Assembly (NCBI GenBank): GCA_030054095.1
Contig: JASGCO010000033.1
Span: 1 to 47,510 of the forward strand
Direction: 5' to 3'
Source of the DNA: Sediminibacterium sp.
GTDB lineage: Bacteria; Bacteroidota; Bacteroidia; B-17B0; Aurantibacillaceae
DNA: 47,510 nucleotides
Within the stretch, counting starts at the first letter, position 1. Each line of letters starts with the position of its first letter. The notes below the pieces were generated by a model. That model saw only the letters and a program-made list of their open reading frames with translations, did not search any database and was not told the DNA's origin. This document shows positions 8,075-16,240 of this stretch, one piece after another. The position numbers and the translations under genes were made by a program.

Positions 8075-8842
8075 ATGGGACAAAAATCAAATCCAATAGG
8101 TTTACGTTTAGGAATCATTAAAGGTTGGGATTCTAACTGGTTCGGCGGAAAAGACTATTCAGAAAAATTAGTAGAGGATGAGAAAATCCGCAACTACTTA
8201 AAGGCCCGCTTACCAAAAGGAAGCATCTCAAAAACAGTTATTGAGCGTACATTAAAGCTTATCACTGTAACTATCAATACTGCCCGTCCTGGTATTATTA
8301 TCGGTAAAGGTGGTAAAGAGGTTGATAAACTGAAAGAAGAATTAAAAAAATTAACCAAGAAGGAAATTCAAATCAATATTTATGAAATCAAACGTCCGGA
8401 ATTAGACGCCCGTTTGGTAGCAGACAGTATTGCGCGTCAGATTGAAGGACGTATTTCTTTTCGCCGTGCCGCTAAAATGGCTATGGCCAGCACAATGCGT
8501 TTAGGTGCCGAAGGTATTAAGATCAAAGTAAGCGGACGTTTAGGCGGCGCTGAGATGGCTCGTACCGAAGGTTACAAAGAAGGAAGAACTCCCTTACACA
8601 CATTACGTGCTGATATTGATTATGCGGTGGCAGAAGCCCATACATCATTTGGCCGTATCGGTGTTAAAGTTTGGATTTGCCGTGGTGAGGTTTACGGAAA
8701 ACGCGATTTATCTCCTAACGTTGGAAACAAGGAGAAAAAAGGCAACGAACGTGGCGGTGACCACCGTAACGAACGTAACGATAAGCCACGCTTTGGCGGT
8801 AAAAAACGTCCAAACAACAACGCTAAGAGAGAAGAAAAATAA
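8075..8842 (+). CDS. rpsC: 30S ribosomal protein S3
   Basis: This 255-residue protein lies at the mRNA entry site. The N-terminal KH domain shows IIIGKGGKEVD (GxxG loop), and the C-terminal domain includes GRLGGAEMARTE. The final 40 or so residues form a basic, Asn/Arg-rich disordered tail (KEKKGNERGG onward) that makes it longer than the 233-residue E. coli protein. Neighbours are rplV and rplP, as usual. Confidence 0.97.
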   Translation: MGQKSNPIGLRLGIIKGWDSNWFGGKDYSEKLVEDEKIRNYLKARLPKGSISKTVIERTLKLITVTINTARPGIIIGKGGKEVDKLKEELKKLTKKEIQINIYEIKRPELDARLVADSIARQIEGRISFRRAAKMAMASTMRLGAEGIKIKVSGRLGGAEMARTEGYKEGRTPLHTLRADIDYAVAEAHTSFGRIGVKVWICRGEVYGKRDLSPNVGNKEKKGNERGGDHRNERNDKPRFGGKKRPNNNAKREEK

Positions 8843-8870
8843 GTTGAATTTCATTTAAAGTATTGTAATC

Positions 8871-9299
8871 ATGTTACAGCCGAAAAGAACAAAATATAGA
8901 AAATCGCAGAAAATGAAGCTGAAAGGCAACGCCAAGCGTGGCGACCAATTAGCTTTCGGTTCATTCGGGATTAAAACCCTCGAAACTGCACGTATTACAG
9001 CACGTCAGATCGAATCGGCCCGTATCGCGCTTACACGTTTTATGAAACGTGAAGGTCAGGTATGGATCCGTATTTTCCCTGATCGTCCGATTACTTCTAA
9101 ACCAGCAGAGGTACGTATGGGTAAAGGTAAAGGTGCACCTGAGTATTGGGTAGCTCCTGTTAAACCTGGTCGTATCCTGTTTGAAGCGGAAGGCGTATCG
9201 CTTGAAACCGCTAAAGAAGCATTACGTTTAGCAGCTCAGAAATTACCGGTAACTACCAAATTCGTAGTGCGCAGAGATTATTCAGCCACTGAGGCATAA
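8871..9299 (+). CDS. rplP: 50S ribosomal protein L16
   Basis: This 142-residue protein helps shape the A site and elongation-factor binding region. The start MLQPKRTKYRK and the segment RMGKGKGAPEYWVAPV are diagnostic. Length is normal. It lies between rpsC and rpmC in the usual order. Confidence 0.97.
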   Translation: MLQPKRTKYRKSQKMKLKGNAKRGDQLAFGSFGIKTLETARITARQIESARIALTRFMKREGQVWIRIFPDRPITSKPAEVRMGKGKGAPEYWVAPVKPGRILFEAEGVSLETAKEALRLAAQKLPVTTKFVVRRDYSATEA

Positions 9300-9320
9300 T
9301 ACATTTAAAAACATTTAAAC

Positions 9321-9518
9321 ATGAAAAATAAAGATATTGTAGCCTTATCGAATCAGGAATTACTTGATAAAGTAAACGAAGAGAAAGCGGCTTTAAACAA
9401 ATTGAAAATTAACCACGCTGTATCGCCGTTGGAAAACCCGCTTAAATTGCGCACCAATCGCCGTACGATTGCCAAACTGTTAACTGAGGCAAGTAAGCGT
9501 AAAGCATCTAACAAATAA
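9321..9518 (+). CDS. rpmC: 50S ribosomal protein L29
   Basis: This 65-residue two-helix protein is located near the tunnel exit. The N-terminal helix has the usual ELLDKVNEEKAALNKLK pattern, followed by NPLKLRTNRRTIAKLLTE. Length and position between rplP and rpsQ support the call. Confidence 0.95.
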   Translation: MKNKDIVALSNQELLDKVNEEKAALNKLKINHAVSPLENPLKLRTNRRTIAKLLTEASKRKASNK

Positions 9519-9529
9519 TTGCTTTAATC

Positions 9530-9784
9530 ATGGAAAGAAATTTAAGAAAAGAAAAAGTAGGGGTTGTTACCAGCAACAAAATGCAGAAAAGCATTGTGGT
9601 GTCAGTAATGCGTAAAGTAAAACACCCTAAATACGGTAAATTCGTTAACAAAACATCTACGTTTGTTGCTCACGACGAAAAAAACGAGTGTAGCATTGGT
9701 GATACCGTGCGCATTGCCGAAACCCGTCCGTTAAGCAAAACCAAAAACTGGCGCTTAGTAGAGGTAATCGAAAAAGTAAAATAA
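9530..9784 (+). CDS. rpsQ: 30S ribosomal protein S17
   Basis: This 84-residue OB-fold protein binds 16S rRNA early in assembly. It contains GVVTSNKMQKSIVVSV and the C-terminal ETRPLSKTKNWRLVEV, both standard for S17. It is 11 nt downstream of rpmC. Confidence 0.97.
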   Translation: MERNLRKEKVGVVTSNKMQKSIVVSVMRKVKHPKYGKFVNKTSTFVAHDEKNECSIGDTVRIAETRPLSKTKNWRLVEVIEKVK

Positions 9785-9811
9785 TTGTTTTATCGTTAAT
9801 AAGTAGAAAAG

Positions 9812-10180
9812 ATGATCCAGAACGAATCAAGATTAACCGTAGCAGATAACAGTGGCGCTAAAGAAGTATTGGTAATCCGCGTATTAGGCGGTACCCGTAA
9901 GCGTTACGCTTCTATTGGCGATAAAGTGGTGGTAACCGTTAAACATGCTTTACCTAGCGGTAACGTTAAAAAAGGTACCGTAAGTAAAGCCGTAATCGTT
10001 AGAACAAAAAAAGAAATCAGCCGTCCGGATGGTTCTTATATCCGTTTTGATGATAACGCTGTGGTATTGTTAAACGCCACCGACGAAATCCGTGGTACCC
10101 GTATTTTCGGTCCGGTTGCCCGTGAATTACGCGACAAGCAATTCATGAAGATTATTTCATTAGCACCGGAGGTATTGTAA
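9812..10180 (+). CDS. rplN: 50S ribosomal protein L14
   Basis: This 122-residue interface protein helps form intersubunit bridge contacts. It starts MIQNESRLTVADNSGAKE and ends with RIFGPVARELRDKQFMKIIS, with the expected length. A reading frame on the opposite strand (10036-10536) is only its shadow. Confidence 0.98.
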   Translation: MIQNESRLTVADNSGAKEVLVIRVLGGTRKRYASIGDKVVVTVKHALPSGNVKKGTVSKAVIVRTKKEISRPDGSYIRFDDNAVVLLNATDEIRGTRIFGPVARELRDKQFMKIISLAPEVL

Positions 10181-10201
10181 TAACCAGGAAATTTAAGAGT
10201 C

Positions 10202-10519
10202 ATGTCAAAATTAAAATTAAAAAAAGGCGATACCGTTCGTGTTATCTCAGGCGAAGCCAGAGGTAAGGAAGGTAAAATCGTTTCAATCGATACCAAAAAC
10301 ATGCGTGCCGTGGTGGAAGGGGTGAACATGATTAGCAAACACGCTAAGCCAAGTGCCAAAAATCCAAACGGAGGTATTGTTAAGCAAGAAGGATCTATCC
10401 ACTTGTCTAACTTAATGTTTTTGGTAGGTGGCAAAACAGTTCGTTTAGGTAAAAAATTGGATGACAAAACCAAGAAATTGGTTCGCATCTCTAAAAAAAC
10501 TAAGGAGGTAGTTAAATAA
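10202..10519 (+). CDS. rplX: 50S ribosomal protein L24
   Basis: This 105-residue KOW-domain protein initiates 50S assembly. It shows KKGDTVRVISGEARGKEGKI at the N-terminus. Its stop overlaps the rplE start by one base (TAATG at 10517-10521), so translational coupling is likely. Confidence 0.97.
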   Translation: MSKLKLKKGDTVRVISGEARGKEGKIVSIDTKNMRAVVEGVNMISKHAKPSAKNPNGGIVKQEGSIHLSNLMFLVGGKTVRLGKKLDDKTKKLVRISKKTKEVVK

Positions 10520-11076
10520 TGGAAAAGACGTATCAACCTCGTTTAAAGAGCAAATACAAAGCTGAGATTGTAAACAATCTTAAAAATCAGTTCCAGTACG
10601 GTTCTGTAATGCAAGTTCCTAAACTGCAAAAAATCTGTATTAATCAGGGTATCGGCGATGCCGTATCTGATAAAAAAATGATTGAATCTGCAGTGAAAGA
10701 AATGACCACTATTACCGGTCAAAAAGCGGTTCCTACCTATTCAACAAAAGATATCTCTAACTTTAAATTACGTAAAGGTGTAGCCATTGGTGTTCGTGTA
10801 ACATTACGTGGCGATAAAATGTACGAATTTTTAGATCGTTTGATCGCTTCGGCATTACCACGTATCCGTGATTTTAAAGGTGTGAATGATAAAGGATTTG
10901 ATGGACGCGGTAACTACACTTTAGGTGTAACCGAGCAAATCATTTTCCCTGAGATCGATATCGACAAAGTAAGCAAAATTCAGGGTATGGATATTACTTT
11001 TGTTACATCGGCCAATACCGATAAAGAAGCGCATGCTTTATTAACCGAATTTGGAATTCCATTTAAAAAGAAATAA
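10519..11076 (+). CDS. rplE: 50S ribosomal protein L5
   Basis: This 185-residue protein binds 5S rRNA and contacts P-site tRNA. KICINQGIGDAV, GVRVTLRGDKMYEFLDRL and the GNYTLGVTEQIIFPEI segment are diagnostic. The start is fixed by the one-base overlap with rplX. It is followed after 6 nt by rpsN. Confidence 0.98.
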   Translation: MEKTYQPRLKSKYKAEIVNNLKNQFQYGSVMQVPKLQKICINQGIGDAVSDKKMIESAVKEMTTITGQKAVPTYSTKDISNFKLRKGVAIGVRVTLRGDKMYEFLDRLIASALPRIRDFKGVNDKGFDGRGNYTLGVTEQIIFPEIDIDKVSKIQGMDITFVTSANTDKEAHALLTEFGIPFKKK

Positions 11077-11082
11077 TCAGAA

Positions 11083-11352
11083 ATGGCAAAAGAATCAATG
11101 AAGGCCCGTGAGGCCAAACGTAAACGTTTAGTTGAAAAATACGCTGCAAAGCGCGAAGAACTAAAAAAAGCAGGGGAGTGGGACGCTTTACAAAAGTTAC
11201 CACGTAACTCGAGCAAGGTGCGCGTGCGTAACCGTTGCAAGCTGACCGGCCGTCCGCGTGGTTACATGCGTACTTTCGGTATCAGCCGTGTTACTTTCCG
11301 CGAAATGGTGGTATTCGGATTAATTCCGGGACTCACCAAATCGAGTTGGTAA
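11083..11352 (+). CDS. rpsN: 30S ribosomal protein S14 (zinc-free type)
   Basis: This 89-residue 30S head protein is of the long, zinc-independent form: it has a single RNRC stretch and no CxxC pairs. The C-terminal GRPRGYMRTFGISRVTFREM is conserved. The gene ends the first part of the spc cluster. Downstream, an A/T stem at 11351-11383 and a new promoter precede rpsH. Confidence 0.97.
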   Translation: MAKESMKAREAKRKRLVEKYAAKREELKKAGEWDALQKLPRNSSKVRVRNRCKLTGRPRGYMRTFGISRVTFREMVVFGLIPGLTKSSW

Positions 11353-11383
11353 GCTTTTTTTGGCTCAGGGCTAAAAAAAACTT
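11351..11383 (+). terminator. Possible weak A/T-stem attenuator after rpsN
   Basis: AAGCTTTTTTT (starting 11351) can pair with AAAAAAAACTT (ending 11383) around the loop GGCTCAGGGCT. The stem is almost all A-U, so termination would be weak. It lies between rpsN and the internal promoter for rpsH, where partial termination would make sense. Confidence 0.35.
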
Positions 11384-11411
11384 GGAGGTTGGCAAATTAT
11401 TTGTAAATTTG
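11382..11411 (+). promoter_or_regulatory. Internal promoter ahead of rpsH
   Basis: TTG at 11382-11384 and TAAATTTG at 11404-11411 are separated by 19 nt, matching the same consensus as the rpsL promoter. It would start transcription near 11418 and give rpsH a leader of about 65 nt containing the hairpin 11447-11466. Confidence 0.7.
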
Positions 11412-11446
11412 CCCCTCCTTAAAAAAACAAATAGTGTTTAATATAA

Positions 11447-11466
11447 TTACCTCACCCGTGAGGTAA
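11447..11466 (+). promoter_or_regulatory. Perfect hairpin in rpsH leader
   Basis: TTACCTCA (11447-11454) and TGAGGTAA (11459-11466) form a perfect 8-bp stem closed by the tetraloop CCCG, 17 nt before the rpsH start. No T-tract follows. Given its place in a leader with its own promoter, a ribosomal-protein regulatory site (for S8 or another spc protein) is a reasonable guess. Confidence 0.55.
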
Positions 11467-11483
11467 CATATAAACTTAGTAAA

Positions 11484-11882
11484 ATGACAGATACAGTAGC
11501 AGATTACCTTACGCGCGTTAGAAATGCGATTAAGGCTAACCACAGAGTGGTAGAGGTGCCAGCCTCAAACCTGAAAAAAGAAATCACCAAGATTCTTTTC
11601 GAAAAAGGGTATATTTTAAACTACAAGTTTGAAGAAACCGAAAACAAACAAGGACTTATCAAAATAGCCTTGAAATACCATCCGGTAACCAAGCAATCCG
11701 CCATCCGCAGTTTAGACAGAGTTTCTACACCTGGTTTACGTAAGTATGCCGGGGTAAGTGCTATGCCTAAAGTATTGAATGGTTTAGGTATTGCCATCGT
11801 TTCTACTTCAAAAGGTGTTATGACCGATAAAGAAGCTAAGAAGCAAAATGTGGGCGGTGAAGTTTTATGTTATGTTTCATAA
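11484..11882 (+). CDS. rpsH: 30S ribosomal protein S8
   Basis: This 132-residue protein binds the central domain of 16S rRNA. The N-terminus (MTDTVADYLTRVRNAIKA) and the C-terminal GLGIAIVSTSKGVMTDKEA segment are conserved. S8 is the spc-operon repressor in E. coli. Here the gene has a separate promoter and a leader hairpin, which would allow separate control of the second half of the cluster. Confidence 0.97.
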   Translation: MTDTVADYLTRVRNAIKANHRVVEVPASNLKKEITKILFEKGYILNYKFEETENKQGLIKIALKYHPVTKQSAIRSLDRVSTPGLRKYAGVSAMPKVLNGLGIAIVSTSKGVMTDKEAKKQNVGGEVLCYVS

Positions 11883-11906
11883 TTTTAAGAAAAGGAGAAA
11901 ATTAGC

Positions 11907-12461
11907 ATGTCACGTATAGGAAAAGCCCCGATCGAATTACCAAAAGGTGTTGAAGTAAACATCAATGGCACAAACGTTACCGTTAAAGGTGCCAAAGGTA
12001 CATTATCACAAAAAGTTGATGCAGATATTAAAGTAGCCGTTGAAGATGGAAAAGTAGTGGTAACACGCCCTACTGACCAGAAACGCCATAAAGCCCTTCA
12101 CGGATTATACCGCGCTCTTATTGCCAATATGGTAAAAGGTGTTAGCGATGGGTATAAAACCGAGCAGGAATTGGTAGGTGTGGGTTACCGCGCTTCCAAT
12201 AAAGGCCAGTTACTGGAACTATCTTTAGGTTACTCTCACAATATTACCTTTGAATTACCGGCTGAAATTAAAATTACTACCAAGTCGGATAAAGGGGAGA
12301 ACCCAAAAATCATTTTAGAATGCGCCGATAACCAGTTGTTAGGTATGGTGGCTGCAAAAATCCGTAGCTTACGTAAACCAGAGCCATACAAAGGTAAAGG
12401 TATCAAGTTTACCGGTGAGGTATTGAGAAGAAAAGCAGGTAAATCCGCTTCTAAAAAATAA
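11907..12461 (+). CDS. rplF: 50S ribosomal protein L6
   Basis: This 184-residue protein with two L6 folds lies near the factor-binding centre. It begins MSRIGKAPIELPKGV, contains VGVGYRASNKG, and ends with the EPYKGKGIKF segment. Its leader contains GGAG, one of the few Shine-Dalgarno-like stretches in the operon. Confidence 0.98.
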   Translation: MSRIGKAPIELPKGVEVNINGTNVTVKGAKGTLSQKVDADIKVAVEDGKVVVTRPTDQKRHKALHGLYRALIANMVKGVSDGYKTEQELVGVGYRASNKGQLLELSLGYSHNITFELPAEIKITTKSDKGENPKIILECADNQLLGMVAAKIRSLRKPEPYKGKGIKFTGEVLRRKAGKSASKK

Positions 12462-12499
12462 TTAAATAAAGTATAAATCATCTTTAAAAAAGTGAAAAG

Positions 12500-12856
12500 A
12501 TGGCACTCACAAAGTCAGAAAGAAGACAAAGAATAAAATACAGAATCCGCAAAACCACTAAAGGTTCTGCTGAATCTCCGCGTTTAACTGTATTCCGTAG
12601 TAATGCGGCAATTTACGCGCAAATTATCGACGATAAAGCTGGTAAAACGCTGATGGCATTTGGCAGTAACGATAAAAGCTTTAAAGGGCAAAAAGTATCT
12701 AAATCCGAGCAGGCTAAACTGGTAGGTAAAGGTATTGCCGAAAAAGCCCTGGCAGCAGGTATCAAATCTATTGTGTTTGACAGAAATGGTTTCTTATACC
12801 ATGGCCGTATTAAATCATTAGCCGACGGTGCACGTGAAGCCGGATTGAATTTCTAA
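12500..12856 (+). CDS. rplR: 50S ribosomal protein L18
   Basis: This 118-residue protein binds 5S rRNA together with L5. It contains RLTVFRSNAAIYAQIIDD and ends with FDRNGFLYHGRIKSLADGAR, as L18 does. Length is normal and the neighbours are rplF and rpsE. Confidence 0.97.
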   Translation: MALTKSERRQRIKYRIRKTTKGSAESPRLTVFRSNAAIYAQIIDDKAGKTLMAFGSNDKSFKGQKVSKSEQAKLVGKGIAEKALAAGIKSIVFDRNGFLYHGRIKSLADGAREAGLNF

Positions 12857-12874
12857 TATTAAAAAACAGAGAAG

Positions 12875-13393
12875 ATGTCAACAGAAGTAGTAAAACGAGT
12901 AAAATCAAGCGATATAGAATTAAAAGATAAGCTGGTGGCCGTTCAGCGTGTAACCAAAGTTACCAAAGGTGGCCGTCACTTCAGCTTCGCTGCTATTGTA
13001 GTGGTAGGAAATGAGAAAGGCGTTATTGGTCAGGGATTAGGTAAAGCCAATGAGGTTACCGACGCTATTACCAAAGGTATCGAAGATGCTAAAAAAAGTC
13101 TGGTAAAAGTAGCTATTCTTAACGGAACAGTTCCTCATCCACAGGAAGGTAAATTTGGTGGTGCCCGCGTATTTTTGAAACCAGCAGCACACGGTACCGG
13201 AGTAATTGCCGGTGGTGCGATGCGCGCTGTATTAGAAAGTGTTGGTGTAACGGACGTATTAGCGAAATCAAAAGGTTCTTCTAACCCGCACAACGTGGTA
13301 AAAGCAACTTTAGACGCGTTAATGAAAATGCGTGATCCTATTACAGTTGCCCAGCAACGTGGAATTACCCTCGATAAAGTGTTTAACGGTTAA
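12875..13393 (+). CDS. rpsE: 30S ribosomal protein S5
   Basis: This 172-residue protein at the mRNA entry and decoding region contributes to translational fidelity. The VTKGGRHFSFAAIVVVG segment and the KPAAHGTGVIAGGAMRAV segment are typical. Length is normal. It is followed 11 nt later by the small gene rpmD. Confidence 0.98.
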   Translation: MSTEVVKRVKSSDIELKDKLVAVQRVTKVTKGGRHFSFAAIVVVGNEKGVIGQGLGKANEVTDAITKGIEDAKKSLVKVAILNGTVPHPQEGKFGGARVFLKPAAHGTGVIAGGAMRAVLESVGVTDVLAKSKGSSNPHNVVKATLDALMKMRDPITVAQQRGITLDKVFNG

Positions 13394-13404
13394 TAGATAG
13401 TGAA

Positions 13405-13584
13405 ATGGCTAAAGTAAAATTAACATTAGTAAAAGGTACATCAAAACGTACACCGGTTCAAAGAGCAACCTTAACCGCTTTAGGATTTAAACGTTCGTAT
13501 CAAACCATTGAAAAAGACGTTAATCCTGCCATCAATGGCATGATCAATCAGGTAAAACATTTATTAAAAGTAGAAAATATTTAA
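13405..13584 (+). CDS. rpmD: 50S ribosomal protein L30
   Basis: This small 59-codon gene lies in the expected slot between rpsE and rplO. The protein begins MAKVKLTLVKGTSKRTP and continues with RATLTALGFKRSYQTIEK, matching bacterial L30 in sequence and length. It ends 4 nt before rplO. L30 is dispensable in some bacteria but retained here. Confidence 0.95.
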   Translation: MAKVKLTLVKGTSKRTPVQRATLTALGFKRSYQTIEKDVNPAINGMINQVKHLLKVENI

Positions 13585-13588
13585 TCTC

Positions 13589-14038
13589 ATGAAATTAAGT
13601 TCTTTAACACCTGCTAAGGGTTCGGTAAAGTCTAACTTCCGCAGAGGCAGGGGACAAGGTTCCGGTGGTGGTGGAACCGCTACGCGTGGTCACAAAGGGG
13701 CACAATCGCGTTCAGGCCACTCAAACAAACGTGGTTTCGAAGGTGGTCAGATGCCTTTACAACGCCGTTTACCTAAATTCGGTTTCAAAAACATTAACCG
13801 TATTGATTATGTTGGTATTAATCTGGATACAATTCAGAAGTTAGTTGACAAAACTAAAACAACTGAAATTACACTGGATTTACTGATTAAAAACGGTTTG
13901 GCATCAAAAACCGATGTAGTAAAAATCTTGGGGCGTGGCGAATTAAACGCAAAAGTGGATATAAAAGTTCAGGCTTTTACCGCTACAGCTAAAAAAGCTA
14001 TTGAAGCCAAAGGCGGATCAGCAACAGAAGTAAAATAA
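13589..14038 (+). CDS. rplO: 50S ribosomal protein L15
   Basis: This 149-residue assembly protein has the glycine/arginine-rich N-terminus typical of L15 (RRGRGQGSGGGGTATRGHKG) and the GFEGGQMPLQRRLPKFGF segment. Length is normal. It directly precedes secY, as in most bacteria. Confidence 0.97.
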   Translation: MKLSSLTPAKGSVKSNFRRGRGQGSGGGGTATRGHKGAQSRSGHSNKRGFEGGQMPLQRRLPKFGFKNINRIDYVGINLDTIQKLVDKTKTTEITLDLLIKNGLASKTDVVKILGRGELNAKVDIKVQAFTATAKKAIEAKGGSATEVK

Positions 14039-14061
14039 ACTGAAAAAGAAAAGATAAACGT

Positions 14062-15387
14062 ATGAAGCGTTTTTTAGATACTCTACGCAATATATGGGCC
14101 ATCGAAGAATTAAGACAGCGGATCCTGTTAACTTTAGGATTGGTTTTAATTTATCGTTTGGGTTCTTATGTTGTATTACCGGGCGTTAATCCCGATGCAC
14201 TGGCATCAGGAAACGCCAATACCGGTGGTTTGGTTGGATTGATCAATATGTTTGCCGGTGGTGCGTTTTCTCGCGCATCGGTATTCGGATTGGGCATCAT
14301 GCCTTACATCACTGCCTCCATTATTGTTCAGTTACTGGGTATGGCTGTGCCTTACTTCCAGAAAATGCAACGTGAAGGCGAAAGTGGTCGTAAAAAGATC
14401 AATCAGATTACGCGTTTACTAACCATTGGGGTAACTGCCGTTCAGGCTCCGGGGTATCTGGTTTCTCAGGTGCTTTCTAAACCTGGCGCGGTAGCCGATA
14501 ACGGTACCTTCTGGTGGGCACAATCTATTCTTATCCTTGTAACCGGAACCATGTTTGTAATGTGGTTAGGAGAGCGGATCACCGACAAAGGCCTTGGAAA
14601 TGGTATTTCACTGATCATTATGATTGGTATTATAGCCCGTTTACCTTTTGCTTTTACGGCCGAAATCCAATCCCGTTTATCTGGTAATGGTGGATTAATT
14701 ATTTTCCTTGTAGAATTAGTGGTTCTGTTACTGGTTATTGTTGGTTGTATCCTGTTAGTTCAGGGAACACGCCGCATTCCGGTTCAGTTTGCCAAAAAAA
14801 TCGTTGGTAATAAACAATATGGTGGTGTACGTCAGTACATTCCGCTTAAAGTAAATGCGGCTGGTGTAATGCCAATCATTTTTGCTCAGGCAATCATGTT
14901 TATTCCTGCTGCTATCGTTGGTTTCAGCGGTAACAGTGCCGGTATTTTCGGTGAGCGCTACGGATTCTGGTATAACCTTATTTTTGCTGTGCTGATTATC
15001 GCGTTTACGTATTTCTACACCGCTATCATGGTTAATCCTAATCAACTAGCCGATGACATGAAACGTAATGGTGGATTTATCCCCGGCGTTAAACCAGGAA
15101 AGAAAACGGCAGAGTTTATTGATCTGGTGATGAGCCGTATTACCTTACCAGGATCTATTTTCCTGGCTCTGGTAGCTATTATGCCGGCTTTTGCCCGTTT
15201 AATCGGAATTAACAGTGACTTTGCGGATTTCTTTGGTGGAACATCTTTGTTGATTTTGGTGGGTGTGGTATTGGATACATTGCAGCAAATTGAAACATAT
15301 CTGTTAAACCGTCATTACGATGGGTTAATGAAGAGTGGTCGTATTAAGGGGCGTTCGCAGAATGCCATGATGGTTCAACAAGGTTAA
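14062..15387 (+). CDS. secY: Protein translocase subunit SecY
   Basis: This 441-residue polytopic inner-membrane protein forms the Sec channel. About ten hydrophobic segments are visible. The conserved plug/TM2 region (GLGIMPYITASIIVQLLG) and the cytoplasmic loop YGGVRQYIPLKVNAAGVMP are present. It sits at the end of the spc cluster, 15 nt before infA, so channel synthesis is tied to ribosome synthesis. Confidence 0.98.
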   Translation: MKRFLDTLRNIWAIEELRQRILLTLGLVLIYRLGSYVVLPGVNPDALASGNANTGGLVGLINMFAGGAFSRASVFGLGIMPYITASIIVQLLGMAVPYFQKMQREGESGRKKINQITRLLTIGVTAVQAPGYLVSQVLSKPGAVADNGTFWWAQSILILVTGTMFVMWLGERITDKGLGNGISLIIMIGIIARLPFAFTAEIQSRLSGNGGLIIFLVELVVLLLVIVGCILLVQGTRRIPVQFAKKIVGNKQYGGVRQYIPLKVNAAGVMPIIFAQAIMFIPAAIVGFSGNSAGIFGERYGFWYNLIFAVLIIAFTYFYTAIMVNPNQLADDMKRNGGFIPGVKPGKKTAEFIDLVMSRITLPGSIFLALVAIMPAFARLIGINSDFADFFGGTSLLILVGVVLDTLQQIETYLLNRHYDGLMKSGRIKGRSQNAMMVQQG

Positions 15388-15402
15388 TGCGTAAACTGAA
15401 GG

Positions 15403-15621
15403 ATGGCAAAACAGGCAAATATTGAGATAGACGGAACGATCATTGAATCGTTAAGTAATGCCATGTTCAGAGTAGAGCTGGAGAACGGACACGTGGTAGT
15501 AGCGCATATTTCCGGTAAGATGCGCATGAATTATATTAAAATTTTAACCGGCGATAAGGTGCGCCTGGAAATGAGTCCTTACGACTTATCCAAAGCACGT
15601 ATCACATTTAGGTATAAATAA
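15403..15621 (+). CDS. infA: Translation initiation factor IF-1
   Basis: This 72-residue single OB-fold protein binds the 30S A site during initiation. It reads MAKQANIEIDGTIIESLSNA at the N-terminus and ends with SPYDLSKARITFRYK, matching IF-1 throughout. It lies between secY and rpmJ, a common arrangement. Confidence 0.98.
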   Translation: MAKQANIEIDGTIIESLSNAMFRVELENGHVVVAHISGKMRMNYIKILTGDKVRLEMSPYDLSKARITFRYK

Positions 15622-15678
15622 ATTAAGGTTTTGAGTTGCCAGAACCGGTAAAAAATAAAAAGCTAAAAGCAAAAGAAG

Positions 15679-15795
15679 ATGAAAGTAAGAGCATCCATTA
15701 AGCCAAGAAGTGCAGATTGCAAAATCGTTCGCCGAAAAGGTAAACTGTACATTATTAACAAGAAAAACCCGAAATTTAAACAAAGACAGAAGTAA
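15679..15795 (+). CDS. rpmJ: 50S ribosomal protein L36 (zinc-free type)
   Basis: This 38-codon gene encodes MKVRASIKPRSADCKIVRRK and a basic tail ending FKQRQK. Of the four zinc ligands of classical L36 (C11, C14, C27, H33), only Cys14 remains; the others are Ser, Asn and Phe. It is therefore a zinc-independent variant, which I believe is usual in Bacteroidota. It overlaps the spacer that leads into the rpsM promoter. Confidence 0.95.
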   Translation: MKVRASIKPRSADCKIVRRKGKLYIINKKNPKFKQRQK

Positions 15796-15799
15796 TTCT

Positions 15800-15807
15800 T
15801 ATCTTTG
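15800..15807 (+). promoter_or_regulatory. Probable -7 box of internal promoter before rpsM
   Basis: TATCTTTG at 15800-15807 is identical to the rpsL -7 box and lies 27 nt before the rpsM start. No good TTG is seen at the ideal distance upstream, so the promoter may be weak or the match fortuitous. Confidence 0.5.
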
Positions 15808-15833
15808 CAAACTTTTAAAACGAATAAAAGACA

Positions 15834-16211
15834 ATGGCACGTATAGCTGGTATAGATTTACCCAAAAACAAAAGAGGCGTTATTGGCCTGACTTATATCT
15901 ATGGTATTGGTCCAAGCCGCGCAGCTAAAATTTTAAACGAAGCCGGAATTCACCCGGATAAAAAAGTGAGCGAGTGGAATGATGATGAGCAAAATGCTAT
16001 TCGTAATTTCATTAACTCCAGTTTTAAAGTAGAAGGCGCTTTGCGTTCTGAAACGCAGTTAAACATTAAACGTTTAACCGACATTAACTGCTACCGTGGT
16101 ATGCGTCACCGTAATGGTTTACCGGTTCGTGGTCAGCGTTCTAAAACCAACGCTCGTACGCGTAAAGGTCGTCGTAAGACAATTGCCAACAAGAAAATGG
16201 CTGCTAAATAA
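15834..16211 (+). CDS. rpsM: 30S ribosomal protein S13
   Basis: This 125-residue head protein contacts the P-site tRNA and forms intersubunit bridges. It starts MARIAGIDLPKNKRG, and the C-terminal part contains CYRGMRHRNGLPVRGQRSKT. Length is normal. It opens the alpha part of the cluster. Confidence 0.98.
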   Translation: MARIAGIDLPKNKRGVIGLTYIYGIGPSRAAKILNEAGIHPDKKVSEWNDDEQNAIRNFINSSFKVEGALRSETQLNIKRLTDINCYRGMRHRNGLPVRGQRSKTNARTRKGRRKTIANKKMAAK

Positions 16212-16240
16212 TAATTAACAATAAGTAAGTACAAAATAAA

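Noticed and set aside
10036..10536. 166-codon antisense frame across rplN and rplX
   Set aside because: It is a shadow of two highly conserved ribosomal genes and has no domain of its own.
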